DNA of 51,305 nucleotides, from contig VXNF01000056.1 in the NCBI GenBank assembly GCA_009840735.1, positions 1 through 51,305 of the forward strand, in the 5' to 3' direction. Position numbers and translations under genes: made by a program. Under the pieces are notes generated by a model that saw nothing but the letters and a program-made list of their open reading frames with translations, did not search any database and was not told the origin of the DNA. Positions within the stretch are counted from its first letter, which is position 1. Each line of letters begins with the position of its first letter. This DNA comes from Acidimicrobiia bacterium. GTDB lineage: Bacteria; Actinomycetota; Acidimicrobiia; Acidimicrobiales; CATQHL01. Shown here piece by piece: positions 25,046 through 33,530 of this stretch.

Positions 25046-27073
25046 GTGCGGAAGATTGGATTTCTGCTGTTCGCGCTCGCCCTAGTCGCCGGTGCCTGCG
25101 GAGGCGAGGACAGCTCTTCGACGGCGAGTCCGGCCCCGGTGGAGCCAGCGGAGGCGCCGGCCCCGGCGCCGTCACCCGATCCGGCGCCTGCCGAGCCGAC
25201 AGCACCGCCGCAAGTCAACGTGGATGCGCTGCCGGAGCTGACCTTGAGCGTCGGCCACTCGGGCGCGCCCGACGGTTTCGCCGACATCGCCTCAGTGAAG
25301 TTCAAGGAGATCATCGAGGAGCGATCCCAAGGCAAGATCAGCGTTGAGGTGTTCCCTAGCGGCCAGCTCGGCGGCGAGCGCGAGCTCGTGGAGGGCGCCC
25401 AGATCGGCTCGGTGGACGTGGCCGTGGTCCTCGCCGGGATCATGGAGTCCTTCGTGCCCGAGTTCGGCGTGCTGAACCTGCCGTACCTCTTCGACGACCG
25501 CGACCACGTCTTCGCCACCCTCGACGGCCCCGTCGGCGAGGACCTCCTGGCGCTGCTCGACGGCGTCGACCTCAAGGGGCTCGCCTTCGGCGAGTTCGGG
25601 TTCCGCTCGATGATGACCGCGCCGCGGCCCATCAGCGTCCCCGCGGACCTCAACGGCATCAAGATCCGCGTCCCCGAGTCGGACCTCTACATCAACACGA
25701 TGGAGCTCCTCGGCGCCACGCCGACGCCCATCCCCGGCCCGGAGATCTTCACGTCGCTGCAGAACGGCGTCGTGGACGCCACCGAAGCGCCCATCTTCGC
25801 CGCGGTCACCCAGAAGTACTACGAGACGCCACTCGAGCACCTCTCCCTGACCGAGCACATCTACGCCGCCCTGATGATGGTCGGCTCACAAGACATGTGG
25901 GAGCGGGTCGGCCCTGAGGGGCAGGAGATCATCAAACAGGCGGCCCTCGAGGCGGTGGCGCATCAGCGGCAGCGGTCCATCGAGGACGACGCGGGCTACA
26001 TCGCCGAGCTGTCCAACCAGGGCTGGAGCATCACCGAGGTCGACAAGGCCCCGTTCCGCGACGCGGTCGCCCCCCTCTACGACGCCAACCCCGGCCTGGC
26101 CGGCTGGGTGGAACGCATCCGCGGCGTGGTGGGCGGCACATCGCCGGCCACGGACGTGGATGCGCTGCCGGAGCTGACCTTGAGCGTCGGCCACTCGGGC
26201 GCGCCCGACGGTTTCGCCGACATCGCCTCAGTGAAGTTCAAGGAGATCATCGAGGAGCGATCCCAAGGCAAGATCAGCGTTGAGGTGTTCCCTAGCGGCC
26301 AGCTCGGCGGCGAGCGCGAGCTCGTGGAGGGCGCCCAGATCGGCTCGGTGGACGTGGCCGTGGTCCTCGCCGGGATCATGGAGTCCTTCGTGCCCGAGTT
26401 CGGCGTGCTGAACCTGCCGTACCTCTTCGACGACCGCGACCACGTCTTCGCCACCCTCGACGGCCCCGTCGGCGAGGACCTCCTGGCGCTGCTCGACGGC
26501 GTCGACCTCAAGGGGCTCGCCTTCGGCGAGTTCGGGTTCCGCTCGATGATGACCGCGCCGCGGCCCATCAGCGTCCCCGCGGACCTCAACGGCATCAAGA
26601 TCCGCGTCCCCGAGTCGGACCTCTACATCAACACGATGGAGCTCCTCGGCGCCACGCCGACGCCCATCCCCGGCCCGGAGATCTTCACGTCGCTGCAGAA
26701 CGGCGTCGTGGACGCCACCGAAGCGCCCATCTTCGCCGCGGTCACCCAGAAGTACTACGAGACGCCACTCGAGCACCTCTCCCTGACCGAGCACATCTAC
26801 GCCGCCCTGATGATGGTCGGCTCACAAGACATGTGGGAGCGGGTCGGCCCTGAGGGGCAGGAGATCATCAAACAGGCGGCCCTCGAGGCGGTGGCGCATC
26901 AGCGGCAGCGGTCCATCGAGGACGACGCGGGCTACATCGCCGAGCTGTCCAACCAGGGCTGGAGCATCACCGAGGTCGACAAGGCCCCGTTCCGCGACGC
27001 GGTCGCCCCGCTGTACGACGCCAACCCCGGCCTGGCCGGCTGGGTGGAACGCATCCGCGGCGTCGCCGGATAG
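25046..27073 (+). CDS. dctP: TRAP transporter solute-binding lipoprotein with two tandem DctP domains (675 aa)
   Basis: A lipoprotein signal (MRKIGFLLFALALVAGAC, Cys 18) and a Pro/Ala linker (about 27-56) precede two DctP-type binding domains at about 58-366 and 370-675. The domains are identical in amino-acid sequence except at the extreme junctions. Each carries FKEIIEERSQGKISVEVFPSGQLGG and the substrate-site region NGIKIRVPESDLYI. A normal DctP protein is about 330 aa, so this is a full head-to-tail duplication joined by a short GGTSPATD linker. It would deliver a carboxylate to the DctQ/DctM pair that follows. The frame is intact and no internal stop or start signal separates the copies. 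Either a genuine double-domain receptor or a very recent duplication. Confidence 0.92.
   Translation: MRKIGFLLFALALVAGACGGEDSSSTASPAPVEPAEAPAPAPSPDPAPAEPTAPPQVNVDALPELTLSVGHSGAPDGFADIASVKFKEIIEERSQGKISVEVFPSGQLGGERELVEGAQIGSVDVAVVLAGIMESFVPEFGVLNLPYLFDDRDHVFATLDGPVGEDLLALLDGVDLKGLAFGEFGFRSMMTAPRPISVPADLNGIKIRVPESDLYINTMELLGATPTPIPGPEIFTSLQNGVVDATEAPIFAAVTQKYYETPLEHLSLTEHIYAALMMVGSQDMWERVGPEGQEIIKQAALEAVAHQRQRSIEDDAGYIAELSNQGWSITEVDKAPFRDAVAPLYDANPGLAGWVERIRGVVGGTSPATDVDALPELTLSVGHSGAPDGFADIASVKFKEIIEERSQGKISVEVFPSGQLGGERELVEGAQIGSVDVAVVLAGIMESFVPEFGVLNLPYLFDDRDHVFATLDGPVGEDLLALLDGVDLKGLAFGEFGFRSMMTAPRPISVPADLNGIKIRVPESDLYINTMELLGATPTPIPGPEIFTSLQNGVVDATEAPIFAAVTQKYYETPLEHLSLTEHIYAALMMVGSQDMWERVGPEGQEIIKQAALEAVAHQRQRSIEDDAGYIAELSNQGWSITEVDKAPFRDAVAPLYDANPGLAGWVERIRGVAG
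25218..26127 (+). repeat. Tandem repeat copy 1 (910 bp) inside the TRAP binding-protein gene
   Basis: Aligns to 26154-27063 at a constant offset of 936 bp (312 codons). The only differences I found are two synonymous third-position changes, 26074/27010 and 26077/27013 (C to G each). The frame is preserved. Confidence 0.92.
26154..27063 (+). repeat. Tandem repeat copy 2 (910 bp) inside the TRAP binding-protein gene
   Basis: Second copy, separated from the first by 26 bp of unique linker sequence (26128-26153). The sequence diverges abruptly at both edges. Confidence 0.92.
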
Positions 27074-27121
27074 GGCCGCGGCGAGGCGCGACAACCGCGG
27101 GCCAGCAGAGGCACCGGTCCG

Positions 27122-27673
27122 TTGATCGGGCTTCTGGACGGGCTTGCCGAGGCGCTTCACATCGCGAGCACGAGGCTCGAGCGCTCCCTCCGAGTGCTGC
27201 TGGGCCTCGTGCTCGCCGTCCTCACGGGAATTCTCTTCCTGCAGGTGGTGATGCGGTTCGTCTTCACGAACCCCATCACCTGGGCCGAGGAGTTCCCGCG
27301 CATCATCCTGATCTGGCTGGTGTTCCTCGGGCTGGTTCCCACGGTGAAGGGCCAGCAGCTCGTCATCGACGTGCTGAAGGACCGCCCCTGGCTGCGGTTC
27401 CTCAGCACCGGCGTGAAGTGGGCCGTGCTGGTCTTCTTCCTATTCGAGGGCATCGACTTGGTGGAGCGGGTGGCCGGCCAGAAGATGCCGGTCACGCAGA
27501 TCTCGCGGGCGTGGCAGTACGTGGCGGCGCCGGTGGGCGCCGGTCTGGCCGCCGTGGTGGGCATCGACGAGATAGTCGGCCTGATCCGCAGCCGAGGCCG
27601 AGAGGTGACCGCGATGGAGAGCGTGCTGTCCGCCGCCGGCCTGAACGACGACGCCTCGCCCGGCGCGGAGTAG
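27122..27673 (+). CDS. dctQ: TRAP transporter small permease, DctQ type (183 aa)
   Basis: Four hydrophobic segments and the hallmark loop NPITWAEEFPRIILIWLVFLG identify DctQ. The start is TTG at 27122 with AGAGG about 10 nt upstream, 48 bp after the binding-protein stop. DctQ links the binding protein to the large permease in a secondary, sodium-driven importer. The 12-residue N-terminus before the first helix and the acidic tail (LNDDASPGAE) are unremarkable. Confidence 0.93.
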   Translation: MIGLLDGLAEALHIASTRLERSLRVLLGLVLAVLTGILFLQVVMRFVFTNPITWAEEFPRIILIWLVFLGLVPTVKGQQLVIDVLKDRPWLRFLSTGVKWAVLVFFLFEGIDLVERVAGQKMPVTQISRAWQYVAAPVGAGLAAVVGIDEIVGLIRSRGREVTAMESVLSAAGLNDDASPGAE

Positions 27674-27686
27674 GCGCCGGCGCGCC

Positions 27687-28970
27687 GTGGAACTCTTCTT
27701 CGTCTTCCTCACCCTGTTCGGTCTGCTGATCCTGCGCGTCCCGATCTTCGCCTCGCTGGCGGGGGCCACCATCGTGGGAATCCTCTTGGAGCCGCGTCTC
27801 ACACTCCTGGAGGTGGTCCGCAACTCGATCATCGGCATCGACTCGCTGGTGCTGTTCGCGGCGCCGCTGTTCGTGCTCGCCGGCAACCTCATCCTGGTGG
27901 GCGGGGTGTCACAGCGACTCATCGGCTGGGTGGACAACCTCTTCGGCTTCAGCCGTCTGCGTCTGGTGTACGTGAACGTGTTCGGCTCGATGTTCTTCGG
28001 CGGAATCTCCGGCTCGGCCACCGCCGACTCGGCCGCCATCGGCTCGGTGCTGGTCCCGGAGATGAAGCGGCAGGGCTACCCGACCGCCTATTCGGCCGCG
28101 GTCACCGCGGCCAGCAGCTCCATCGGCATCATCATCCCGCCCAGCGTGCCCATGATCCTGGCCGGCGCTGCGACCAGCGTGTCGGTCACGAAGCTGTTCG
28201 TGGGGGGGTACCTCCCGGGCCTGCTGATCGCGCTGTCGCTGGCCACTGTGGGGTACCTCACCCGCCCCCGGGGCGAGTGGCAGGCGCAGCGCATGACCTG
28301 GAGCTGGCAGCGGATGGGCCAGCTCACCTGGCGTGCGCTGCCGGCGCTGATCTTCCCCGTGGTGATCATGGTGGGCATCCTCGGCGGGGTGTTCACCGCC
28401 ACCGAGGCGGCCGCGGTGGCCGTCGTCTACGCCTTGGCGGTCTCCGCGTTCATCTACCGGGAGCTCGGCTGGAAGAGCCTCATGAAGTCGCTGAGCGACT
28501 CGGCCATGTTCGCCTCGGTGGTCTTCGTGATCGTGGCCACGGCGCAGGCCTTCGGCTGGTACCTGACCTACACCCGCGTCCCGCAGAAGCTCGCCGACTT
28601 CATGCTGGGCATCTCCGACAGCCGGACGGTCGTCATCCTGCTGATGATCCTGCTGCTGCTGATCATCGGCACGTTCTTGGAGACGGTGCCTATCGTGCTG
28701 GTGCTGTACCCGATCCTGGAACCCATCGCCGCGCAGATCGGCATGGACCCCACGCATTACGGCGTCATGTTCATGGCGTCGATCGCGGTGGGCCTGCTGA
28801 CGCCGCCCTACGGGGTGCTGCTCTTCGTCAACTCCAAGATCGCTGGGATCCCATCAGCGCAGCTCATCCGAGCAGTGCTGCCGTTCGTGGGCATCCTGAT
28901 CGTGGACGCCCTCATCGTGGCGTTCGTGCCGAGCCTCGTTCTCGGGCCGGTGGATCTATTCTTTGACTGA
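27687..28970 (+). CDS. dctM: TRAP transporter large permease, DctM type (427 aa)
   Basis: A polytopic membrane protein of about 12 segments with DctM motifs: LRVPIFASLAGA at the start, GGISGSATADSAAIGS, the hairpin SSIGIIIPPSVPMILAG, and VGLLTPPYGVLLF near the end. The GTG start is 13 bp after the DctQ stop. With the duplicated DctP and DctQ it completes a tripartite importer. An 80-bp gap to AtuA has no clear terminator, so the catabolic genes are probably read from the same message. Confidence 0.94.
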   Translation: MELFFVFLTLFGLLILRVPIFASLAGATIVGILLEPRLTLLEVVRNSIIGIDSLVLFAAPLFVLAGNLILVGGVSQRLIGWVDNLFGFSRLRLVYVNVFGSMFFGGISGSATADSAAIGSVLVPEMKRQGYPTAYSAAVTAASSSIGIIIPPSVPMILAGAATSVSVTKLFVGGYLPGLLIALSLATVGYLTRPRGEWQAQRMTWSWQRMGQLTWRALPALIFPVVIMVGILGGVFTATEAAAVAVVYALAVSAFIYRELGWKSLMKSLSDSAMFASVVFVIVATAQAFGWYLTYTRVPQKLADFMLGISDSRTVVILLMILLLLIIGTFLETVPIVLVLYPILEPIAAQIGMDPTHYGVMFMASIAVGLLTPPYGVLLFVNSKIAGIPSAQLIRAVLPFVGILIVDALIVAFVPSLVLGPVDLFFD

Positions 28971-29050
28971 CCCGCCGCCGAACCGCCGTCGCCCGAACGC
29001 CCGCCGACTCCGCCGAAACCCCCGAATCGAGACACCATGAACCGAGATAC

Positions 29051-30490
29051 ATGGACCGCGCCATCATGAGCCGCGACATCGTGAACACGGACGTCGTGAC
29101 GAATGGGACGTTCCGGATCCTGTCGTTCGTCAACCACATCCCGGTACACCCCCAGGTCGAGGAGCTGCTGGCCGAAGCCGACCGGCGGGGCGTCGATGCC
29201 GTCTGCTCGCAGGGCACCGGCATGGACTTCGGCCCGTACATGCTGGGGAGCGGCACGCAGTTCACCACCGAGAACTTCAAGGAGAACATTCGCCCCTACC
29301 TGCGGTTCGCCCACGAGCGGAGCATTCCCTTCGTGCTGTCGGTGGGCATCGCCGGCGGCCGCATCCAGCTTGACGCCTGCCTGGAGCGGGTCGACGAAGT
29401 GGCAGCCGAGGAGGGCCTGGCTCTCACCGTCGGCGTTATCGACGGCGAACTGGACCGCGCCGACCTGACTCAGCGGCTGCGCGACGGGGCTAGGGCGCGC
29501 CGAGCTGTGGACAGCCCCGCCCTGTCGGAGTGGCTGACGGCGGAGGACGTGGAGCAGTCCAGCCATGTGGTCGCCCAGATGGGGCCTGAGCCGATCATGG
29601 CCGCGTTGGCCCTCGGCGTGGACGGCGTCATCACCGGCCGGGCGCTGGACGTGGGCGTGTACATGGCGCCGCCCTTGGCCGCTGGCTTCCCGCGCGGCCC
29701 GACGACGCATATGGCGAAGGTCTTGGAGTGCGCTGGCCTAGCGCTCACGCCGGGCGACCCCAGCGAGCCGATCTACGGGATACTGCGCCATGACGGCATC
29801 GAGGTGTACTCCCTAAGCGCCAATCAGCGCGCCACCCCGCGGTCGATCGCCGGCCACTCCATGTACGAGCGGGACAATCCCTTCAAGGAGCGCAACCCGG
29901 GCGGCTATCTGGACCTGACTCACGCCACCTACGAGTCGCTGGACGGCGACGGCGTGTTCTCCACCGGCGCCGTGTGGGTAGACGAGCCGTACACGGTCAA
30001 GCTCGAGGGCGCCCGGCGCAGCGGATACCGCACGGTGGCGTTCTTCGGGGTCCGCGAGCCGCGCTTCATCGCTGAGTTGGACGGATTCCTCGAGAACGTG
30101 CGGTCCAGCATCAAGGGTTCGGATCGGTTCGGCCACCTCGACGAGGGCAAGCACTACACCGTGACGTTCGATCAGTACGGTCGCAACGGTGTGCTGGGGG
30201 CCAACGAGCCTCTGATCGACGCTGTGCCCCACGAGATCGGTCTGCTGGTGGATGTGATCGCCGAGTCGCAGGCGCTGGCCGAGAACCTCGCCTACTACAT
30301 CTGCATGGAACTCTGGATCAAGCCGTACCCGCGCCGGCAGACCACGGCCGGCAACCTGGCCACGCGCTTCGCCCCCCCTACCATCAACGTGGGTCCAGCG
30401 TTCTCATTCAACGTCTGGCACCTGCTGGAGGTGGATGATCCTCTGGAGCTGTTCCCCACAGAGGTGGTTTCGTTCCCGAGGAGCACCTGA
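29051..30490 (+). CDS. AtuA-family protein (DUF1446)
   Basis: A full-length DUF1446/AtuA protein of 479 aa. Typical segments are GTGMDFGPYMLGSG near residues 55-68, FVLSVGIAGG near 96-105 and GVDGVITGRALDVGVYMAP near 190-208. AtuA is needed for acyclic terpene (citronellol/geraniol) use in Pseudomonas, but the biochemistry is unknown and homologues lie in many carboxylate-degradation clusters. ATG 29051 and ATG 29066 are both usable. The stop overlaps the DUF4387 ATG by one base, the usual AtuA-DUF4387 arrangement, implying a two-protein complex. Confidence 0.88.
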   Translation: MDRAIMSRDIVNTDVVTNGTFRILSFVNHIPVHPQVEELLAEADRRGVDAVCSQGTGMDFGPYMLGSGTQFTTENFKENIRPYLRFAHERSIPFVLSVGIAGGRIQLDACLERVDEVAAEEGLALTVGVIDGELDRADLTQRLRDGARARRAVDSPALSEWLTAEDVEQSSHVVAQMGPEPIMAALALGVDGVITGRALDVGVYMAPPLAAGFPRGPTTHMAKVLECAGLALTPGDPSEPIYGILRHDGIEVYSLSANQRATPRSIAGHSMYERDNPFKERNPGGYLDLTHATYESLDGDGVFSTGAVWVDEPYTVKLEGARRSGYRTVAFFGVREPRFIAELDGFLENVRSSIKGSDRFGHLDEGKHYTVTFDQYGRNGVLGANEPLIDAVPHEIGLLVDVIAESQALAENLAYYICMELWIKPYPRRQTTAGNLATRFAPPTINVGPAFSFNVWHLLEVDDPLELFPTEVVSFPRST

Positions 30491-30816
30491 TGGAGACGTT
30501 GCGAGACCTGGCGAAGACGCTGCGCAGCAAGAACTGCGACCCCTTCAACACCACCTTCGACGTGTTCTTCGACGACCCCCACACGTATCGTCGAGTGAAG
30601 GAATCAGGAGCGATCAACGCCGCCGACATCGCGGCCATGTACGGAATCCAACCAGACCAGGTGCTCGGCATCTACTTCCTCGACGGGGCGATGGCCTTCA
30701 AGGTGACCATCGTGAAGGACATCCCGTCTTCGGACCCGGACTGCAAAGACGTGTTCGGCGCCCACCAACACCTGCAACTGTCAAATGTCCCCATCCCCGA
30801 GAGGAGTTGCCAATGA
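30490..30816 (+). CDS. DUF4387 family protein, AtuA partner (108 aa)
   Basis: Short protein with the family pattern LRSKNCDPFNTTFDVFFDD, then ADIAAMYGI and a FDDP/Lys-rich strand ending in VTIVKDIPSSDPDCKDVFGAHQ, characteristic of DUF4387. It overlaps AtuA by one base (TGATG) and overlaps the UGSC gene by four (ATGA at 30813-30816). Both joints indicate translational coupling. Function is unknown; it is found beside or fused to AtuA. Confidence 0.82.
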   Translation: METLRDLAKTLRSKNCDPFNTTFDVFFDDPHTYRRVKESGAINAADIAAMYGIQPDQVLGIYFLDGAMAFKVTIVKDIPSSDPDCKDVFGAHQHLQLSNVPIPERSCQ

Positions 30817-31349
30817 CAGTCATCCTTGACCCCAGGGCGGAGGAGTTTCGCCGCCTCGACGAACCCGACGAGTTGAAGCCCGTCGAGGCGCTGGAGATCA
30901 ACGTCTCGATCCTCAACTCGCGCTGGGCGAGCATGACCCGCATCGCCGAGATCATGGACGAGCAGCTCCTCGCCCACCCTCGGATCGGACGGGTTCGGCA
31001 CTGGCGCATCAAGCACTCTGAGCCGACGCCCCCGGAAGTGCTGGACGAAGTCACCGACAGCAGCCACTACGCCGTCCTCGGCCTCGGCAATTGAGGTGCC
31101 TGCACAGCGTGGAGTTGCCACGACGGAACAGAACTGAGACGGCGCGGTATCGCGACGGTGGTGATCGTCACCGAAGCATTCGTCGAACTTGCCGAGGCAA
31201 CGATGCAGAGCCGGGGGATGCCTGCGCTGCCGATGATCGTGCTGCCGCACGACACCGAAGTGCTCCCGATGGAGGAATTGCGGCCAATCGTCGTCGATGC
31301 GGTGCAGCAGGAGCTGCTGCCCATGATCGAGGCTTCATGCGCTGCCTGA
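30813..31349 (+). CDS. UGSC-family (seleno)protein with in-frame UGA read as selenocysteine (178 aa)
   Basis: From ATG 30813 (GAGGAG at 30801-30806) the frame reads MTVILDPRAEE..., runs to an in-frame TGA at 31092-31094 (codon 94), then continues open to TGA at 31347-31349. Around the UGA it reads GLGN-U-GACTAWSCHD, matching the [UC]-G-[SA]-C motif of the UGSC family. The downstream half (GIATVVIVTEAFVELAEA ... GMPALPMIVLPH) is the normal family C-terminus. Both halves align continuously and a SECIS-like hairpin follows the UGA. I read this as one selenoprotein, not two genes. If the UGA were a plain stop, the product would be a 93-aa fragment lacking the active Cys. Redox or C-S chemistry is expected from the motif but unproven. 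Confidence 0.85.
31092..31094 (+). other. In-frame UGA, proposed selenocysteine codon
   Basis: Codon 94 of the UGSC gene, followed by GGT GCC TGC, giving U-G-A-C. In homologues this place holds Sec or Cys, which is the main reason to read it as Sec. Confidence 0.8.
31108..31122 (+). promoter_or_regulatory. Candidate bacterial SECIS hairpin
   Basis: CGUGG and CCACG form a perfect 5-bp stem around the loop AGUUG. The loop starts 19 nt after the UGA, within the 16-37 nt window described for bacterial SECIS elements. A G stands at the second loop position, as their consensus requires. The hairpin is inside the coding frame. Confidence 0.65.
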
Positions 31350-31356
31350 GGCCGCC

Positions 31357-32412
31357 ATGGCGACCGGACCGCTGACGTCTCGCCGCCTGGAGGTTCCTGC
31401 GGACGCAGGGCCAGACGAGCTCCAGGACTTTTTCCACGAGCAGGACCTCAGCGACGGGCTGCCGGTCATCATGCCCACGCCGGCGCGCGTGGCCGACATG
31501 GTGGCCGGCGCCGGGTTGCGGGGCGACCACGAGATCGGTGTCATGGACCCCGAGCGCGGCGTGGCCACCGTGGAGAAGCTGGCCGTCAACGCGGTCATGG
31601 CGGGCTGCCGTCCTGACTACATGCCGGTGATCACCGCTGCGGTCTCGGCCATGTGCGAGGAGTTGTTCAACCTGCACGCCATCCAGGCCACCACCAACCC
31701 GGCTACGCCGCTGCTGATCGTGAACGGGCCGATCCGCCGAGCTATCGGCATGAACACCGACCGCAACCTCCTCGGACCGGGAAACCGCGCCAACGCCACC
31801 ATCGGGCGAGCCATCCGCCTGGCGATGCGCAACGTGGGCGGGGCCTACGTGGGCATCGATCAGGCCACCCACGGCAGCCCCGCCAAGTACTCGCTCTGCG
31901 TGGCCGAGGACGAAGAGTCCAGCCCCTGGGCGCCGCTGCACGCCACCAAGGGTTACGACCCTTCGGATTCGACGGTCACCGTGGTCGGCGTCGAGTCGGT
32001 CATCAACAGCACGGCGGTCTGGTGGACGGCCCCTTCGCTACTGAAGATGCTGGCCAAGACAATGCGCAGCACTGCCACCAGCCAGTTTTTCTCGCGGGGC
32101 ACGCCCACGTTGATGATGAGTCCGGCGCACGTCGGGGTGTTCGTGCGCGCCGGCTACGGCCAGCAGCGGCTCCGCGCCGAACTCTGGGAAGCAGCCAAGG
32201 TGCCCCTCGGCGACTTCCCGCCCGAGGGCAACATCCCGCAGGGAGAGTGGACGACCGACGGCGATCGGGTGCTCATCTGCGAGTCTCCCGAAGATCTGAA
32301 CCTGATCGTGGCCGGAGGGACCGAAGGCAACGCCTCGCACTCGGTGTTCTTCTCGGGGTTCTGCCTGTCCAAGGGCGTGACGCGCCGGATCGACTGGAAC
32401 CGCACGGCGTGA
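31357..32412 (+). CDS. Conserved protein of unknown function next to the UGSC gene (351 aa)
   Basis: I do not recognise a named domain. The protein is soluble, with no signal or membrane segments. Strongly patterned blocks are LPVIMPTPARVADMVAG near 36-52, AVNAVMAGCRPDYMPVI near 76-92, TTNPATPLLIVNGPIRRAIGMN near 112-133, and GYDPSDSTVTVVGVES near 199-214. Cysteines at 84, 100 and 181 plus two near the C-terminus (LICESPED, FSGFCLSKG) could serve redox or metal binding. It begins 7 bp after the UGSC stop and overlaps the acyl-CoA dehydrogenase start by GTGA, so it is part of the same operon and may work directly with the selenoprotein. Confidence 0.7.
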   Translation: MATGPLTSRRLEVPADAGPDELQDFFHEQDLSDGLPVIMPTPARVADMVAGAGLRGDHEIGVMDPERGVATVEKLAVNAVMAGCRPDYMPVITAAVSAMCEELFNLHAIQATTNPATPLLIVNGPIRRAIGMNTDRNLLGPGNRANATIGRAIRLAMRNVGGAYVGIDQATHGSPAKYSLCVAEDEESSPWAPLHATKGYDPSDSTVTVVGVESVINSTAVWWTAPSLLKMLAKTMRSTATSQFFSRGTPTLMMSPAHVGVFVRAGYGQQRLRAELWEAAKVPLGDFPPEGNIPQGEWTTDGDRVLICESPEDLNLIVAGGTEGNASHSVFFSGFCLSKGVTRRIDWNRTA

Positions 32413-33530
32413 AGCCTCCGGCGGCGGTTAGCGATCTGTGCACCGCAGCGCGCGCCGCGGTCGCCCCGAACGTGGCCGACTGGGAGGGCCGCGGCGTCCC
32501 GGCCGGCACCTTCGAGGGCTTGGCGCGGGACTTGGGGCTGAGCGCTCTACGCACACCGCGGGGGCGCGGCGGCGAACCCTTGCCGTGGACCGAGGTCGTG
32601 TCTGTGGCCCGAGCCCTCGGACGGGTGTACCGGGCCTTCGGGGCCGTGCTGGTGAACAACGTGGTGGCGGGCTACCTGGGCGACCACGCCGACGACGCCC
32701 AGTGGGAGCGCTGGGGGGCGCCCATCCACGAGGGCCGCTGCCTGTCGATGCTGGCGATCAACGAGGCGGGATCGGGCAACGACCTGTCACGCCTGGCCAG
32801 CACAGTGACCCCCGTCGGCGCAGACCTGCGGCTGGACGGCGGCAAGGCCTTCCTGCCCAACGCCAACCGGCTGCCCTACCTGCTGGTGCTGGCGGCCCAC
32901 GGCGCGGGCACCTCCATGCTGGTGGTGCCGACGGACGCACCCGGCGTGCGGATCGCATCGATGGGTCCCACGCTGGCGCTGCGCGGCCTCGACCTCTGCG
33001 AGGCGACCTTCGGTGACTGCCGTCTCGGGGCCGAGCACCTCATCGGCACGCCCGGTGCGGGCATGGCGGAGCTGCGCCCCCATCTTCTGGGCAGCCGGCT
33101 GAACACCGCCGGACTGGCGCTCGGAGGCGCCGAGGAGGCCCTGGATCTGGCGGTGGACTACACGGCCCGCACCGAGCGTTTCGGGCGGCCGCTCAACCGG
33201 CTCGGGGCGGTGCAGCAGCGTCTGGGCGACTTGGCCGTGCGGGTGCGCGCCGCCGGCGCATATCTGCACACCGCCGCTGGCGAACTGGACGCCGCGGCCG
33301 ACGGCGACGGGGCTTCCGCCGAGCCGGCGGTGTCGGCGGCCAAAGTTCTTGCCGCGGAGACCTCCCAGCACGTCACGCACGAAGCCATGCATCTGCTGGG
33401 GGGCTGGGGATTCCTGGAGAGCGGCACCGTGGAGCGCTTGGCGCGGGAAGCCGCCGTCAATCAGATCGTGGACGGGGCCAACGACATTCACCGAGCGATC
33501 GTGGCCCGGAGCCTGGGAGGCGACTCATGA
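32409..33530 (+). CDS. Acyl-CoA dehydrogenase family protein (373 aa)
   Basis: The GTG start at 32409 overlaps the upstream stop by 4 bp. The ACAD layout is visible: an N-terminal helical domain, INEAGSGNDLSRLAS (FAD-binding middle strand), RLDGGKAFLPNA, then the C-terminal helical bundle with TERFGRPLNRLGAVQQRLGDLAVR, EAMHLLGGWGFLESGTVERLAREA and QIVDGANDIHRAIVARSL. In the position of the usual catalytic Glu loop the sequence is VNQIVDGANDIHR, where many ACADs have Q-I-y-E-G-T. The Asp replacing Glu in this motif is atypical and leaves the base uncertain. It oxidises an acyl-CoA or a related thioester in the operon pathway. Confidence 0.87.
   Translation: MKPPAAVSDLCTAARAAVAPNVADWEGRGVPAGTFEGLARDLGLSALRTPRGRGGEPLPWTEVVSVARALGRVYRAFGAVLVNNVVAGYLGDHADDAQWERWGAPIHEGRCLSMLAINEAGSGNDLSRLASTVTPVGADLRLDGGKAFLPNANRLPYLLVLAAHGAGTSMLVVPTDAPGVRIASMGPTLALRGLDLCEATFGDCRLGAEHLIGTPGAGMAELRPHLLGSRLNTAGLALGGAEEALDLAVDYTARTERFGRPLNRLGAVQQRLGDLAVRVRAAGAYLHTAAGELDAAADGDGASAEPAVSAAKVLAAETSQHVTHEAMHLLGGWGFLESGTVERLAREAAVNQIVDGANDIHRAIVARSLGGDS

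Noticed and set aside
25218-27063. CRISPR array or transposon as the source of the long repeat
   Set aside because: Only two copies of 910 bp, in frame, inside one gene. No short repeats with spacers, terminal inverted repeats or transposase.
30435-31094. A longer gene upstream of UGSC ending at the UGA
   Set aside because: The upstream part lies in the wrong frame of AtuA and DUF4387. The conserved start is ATG 30813, and treating UGA as a stop removes the active-site motif and C-terminal half.
31158-31349. Separate small gene (63 aa) after the UGA
   Set aside because: Its sequence is the normal C-terminus of the UGSC family and is in frame with the part before the UGA, so it is part of one selenoprotein.
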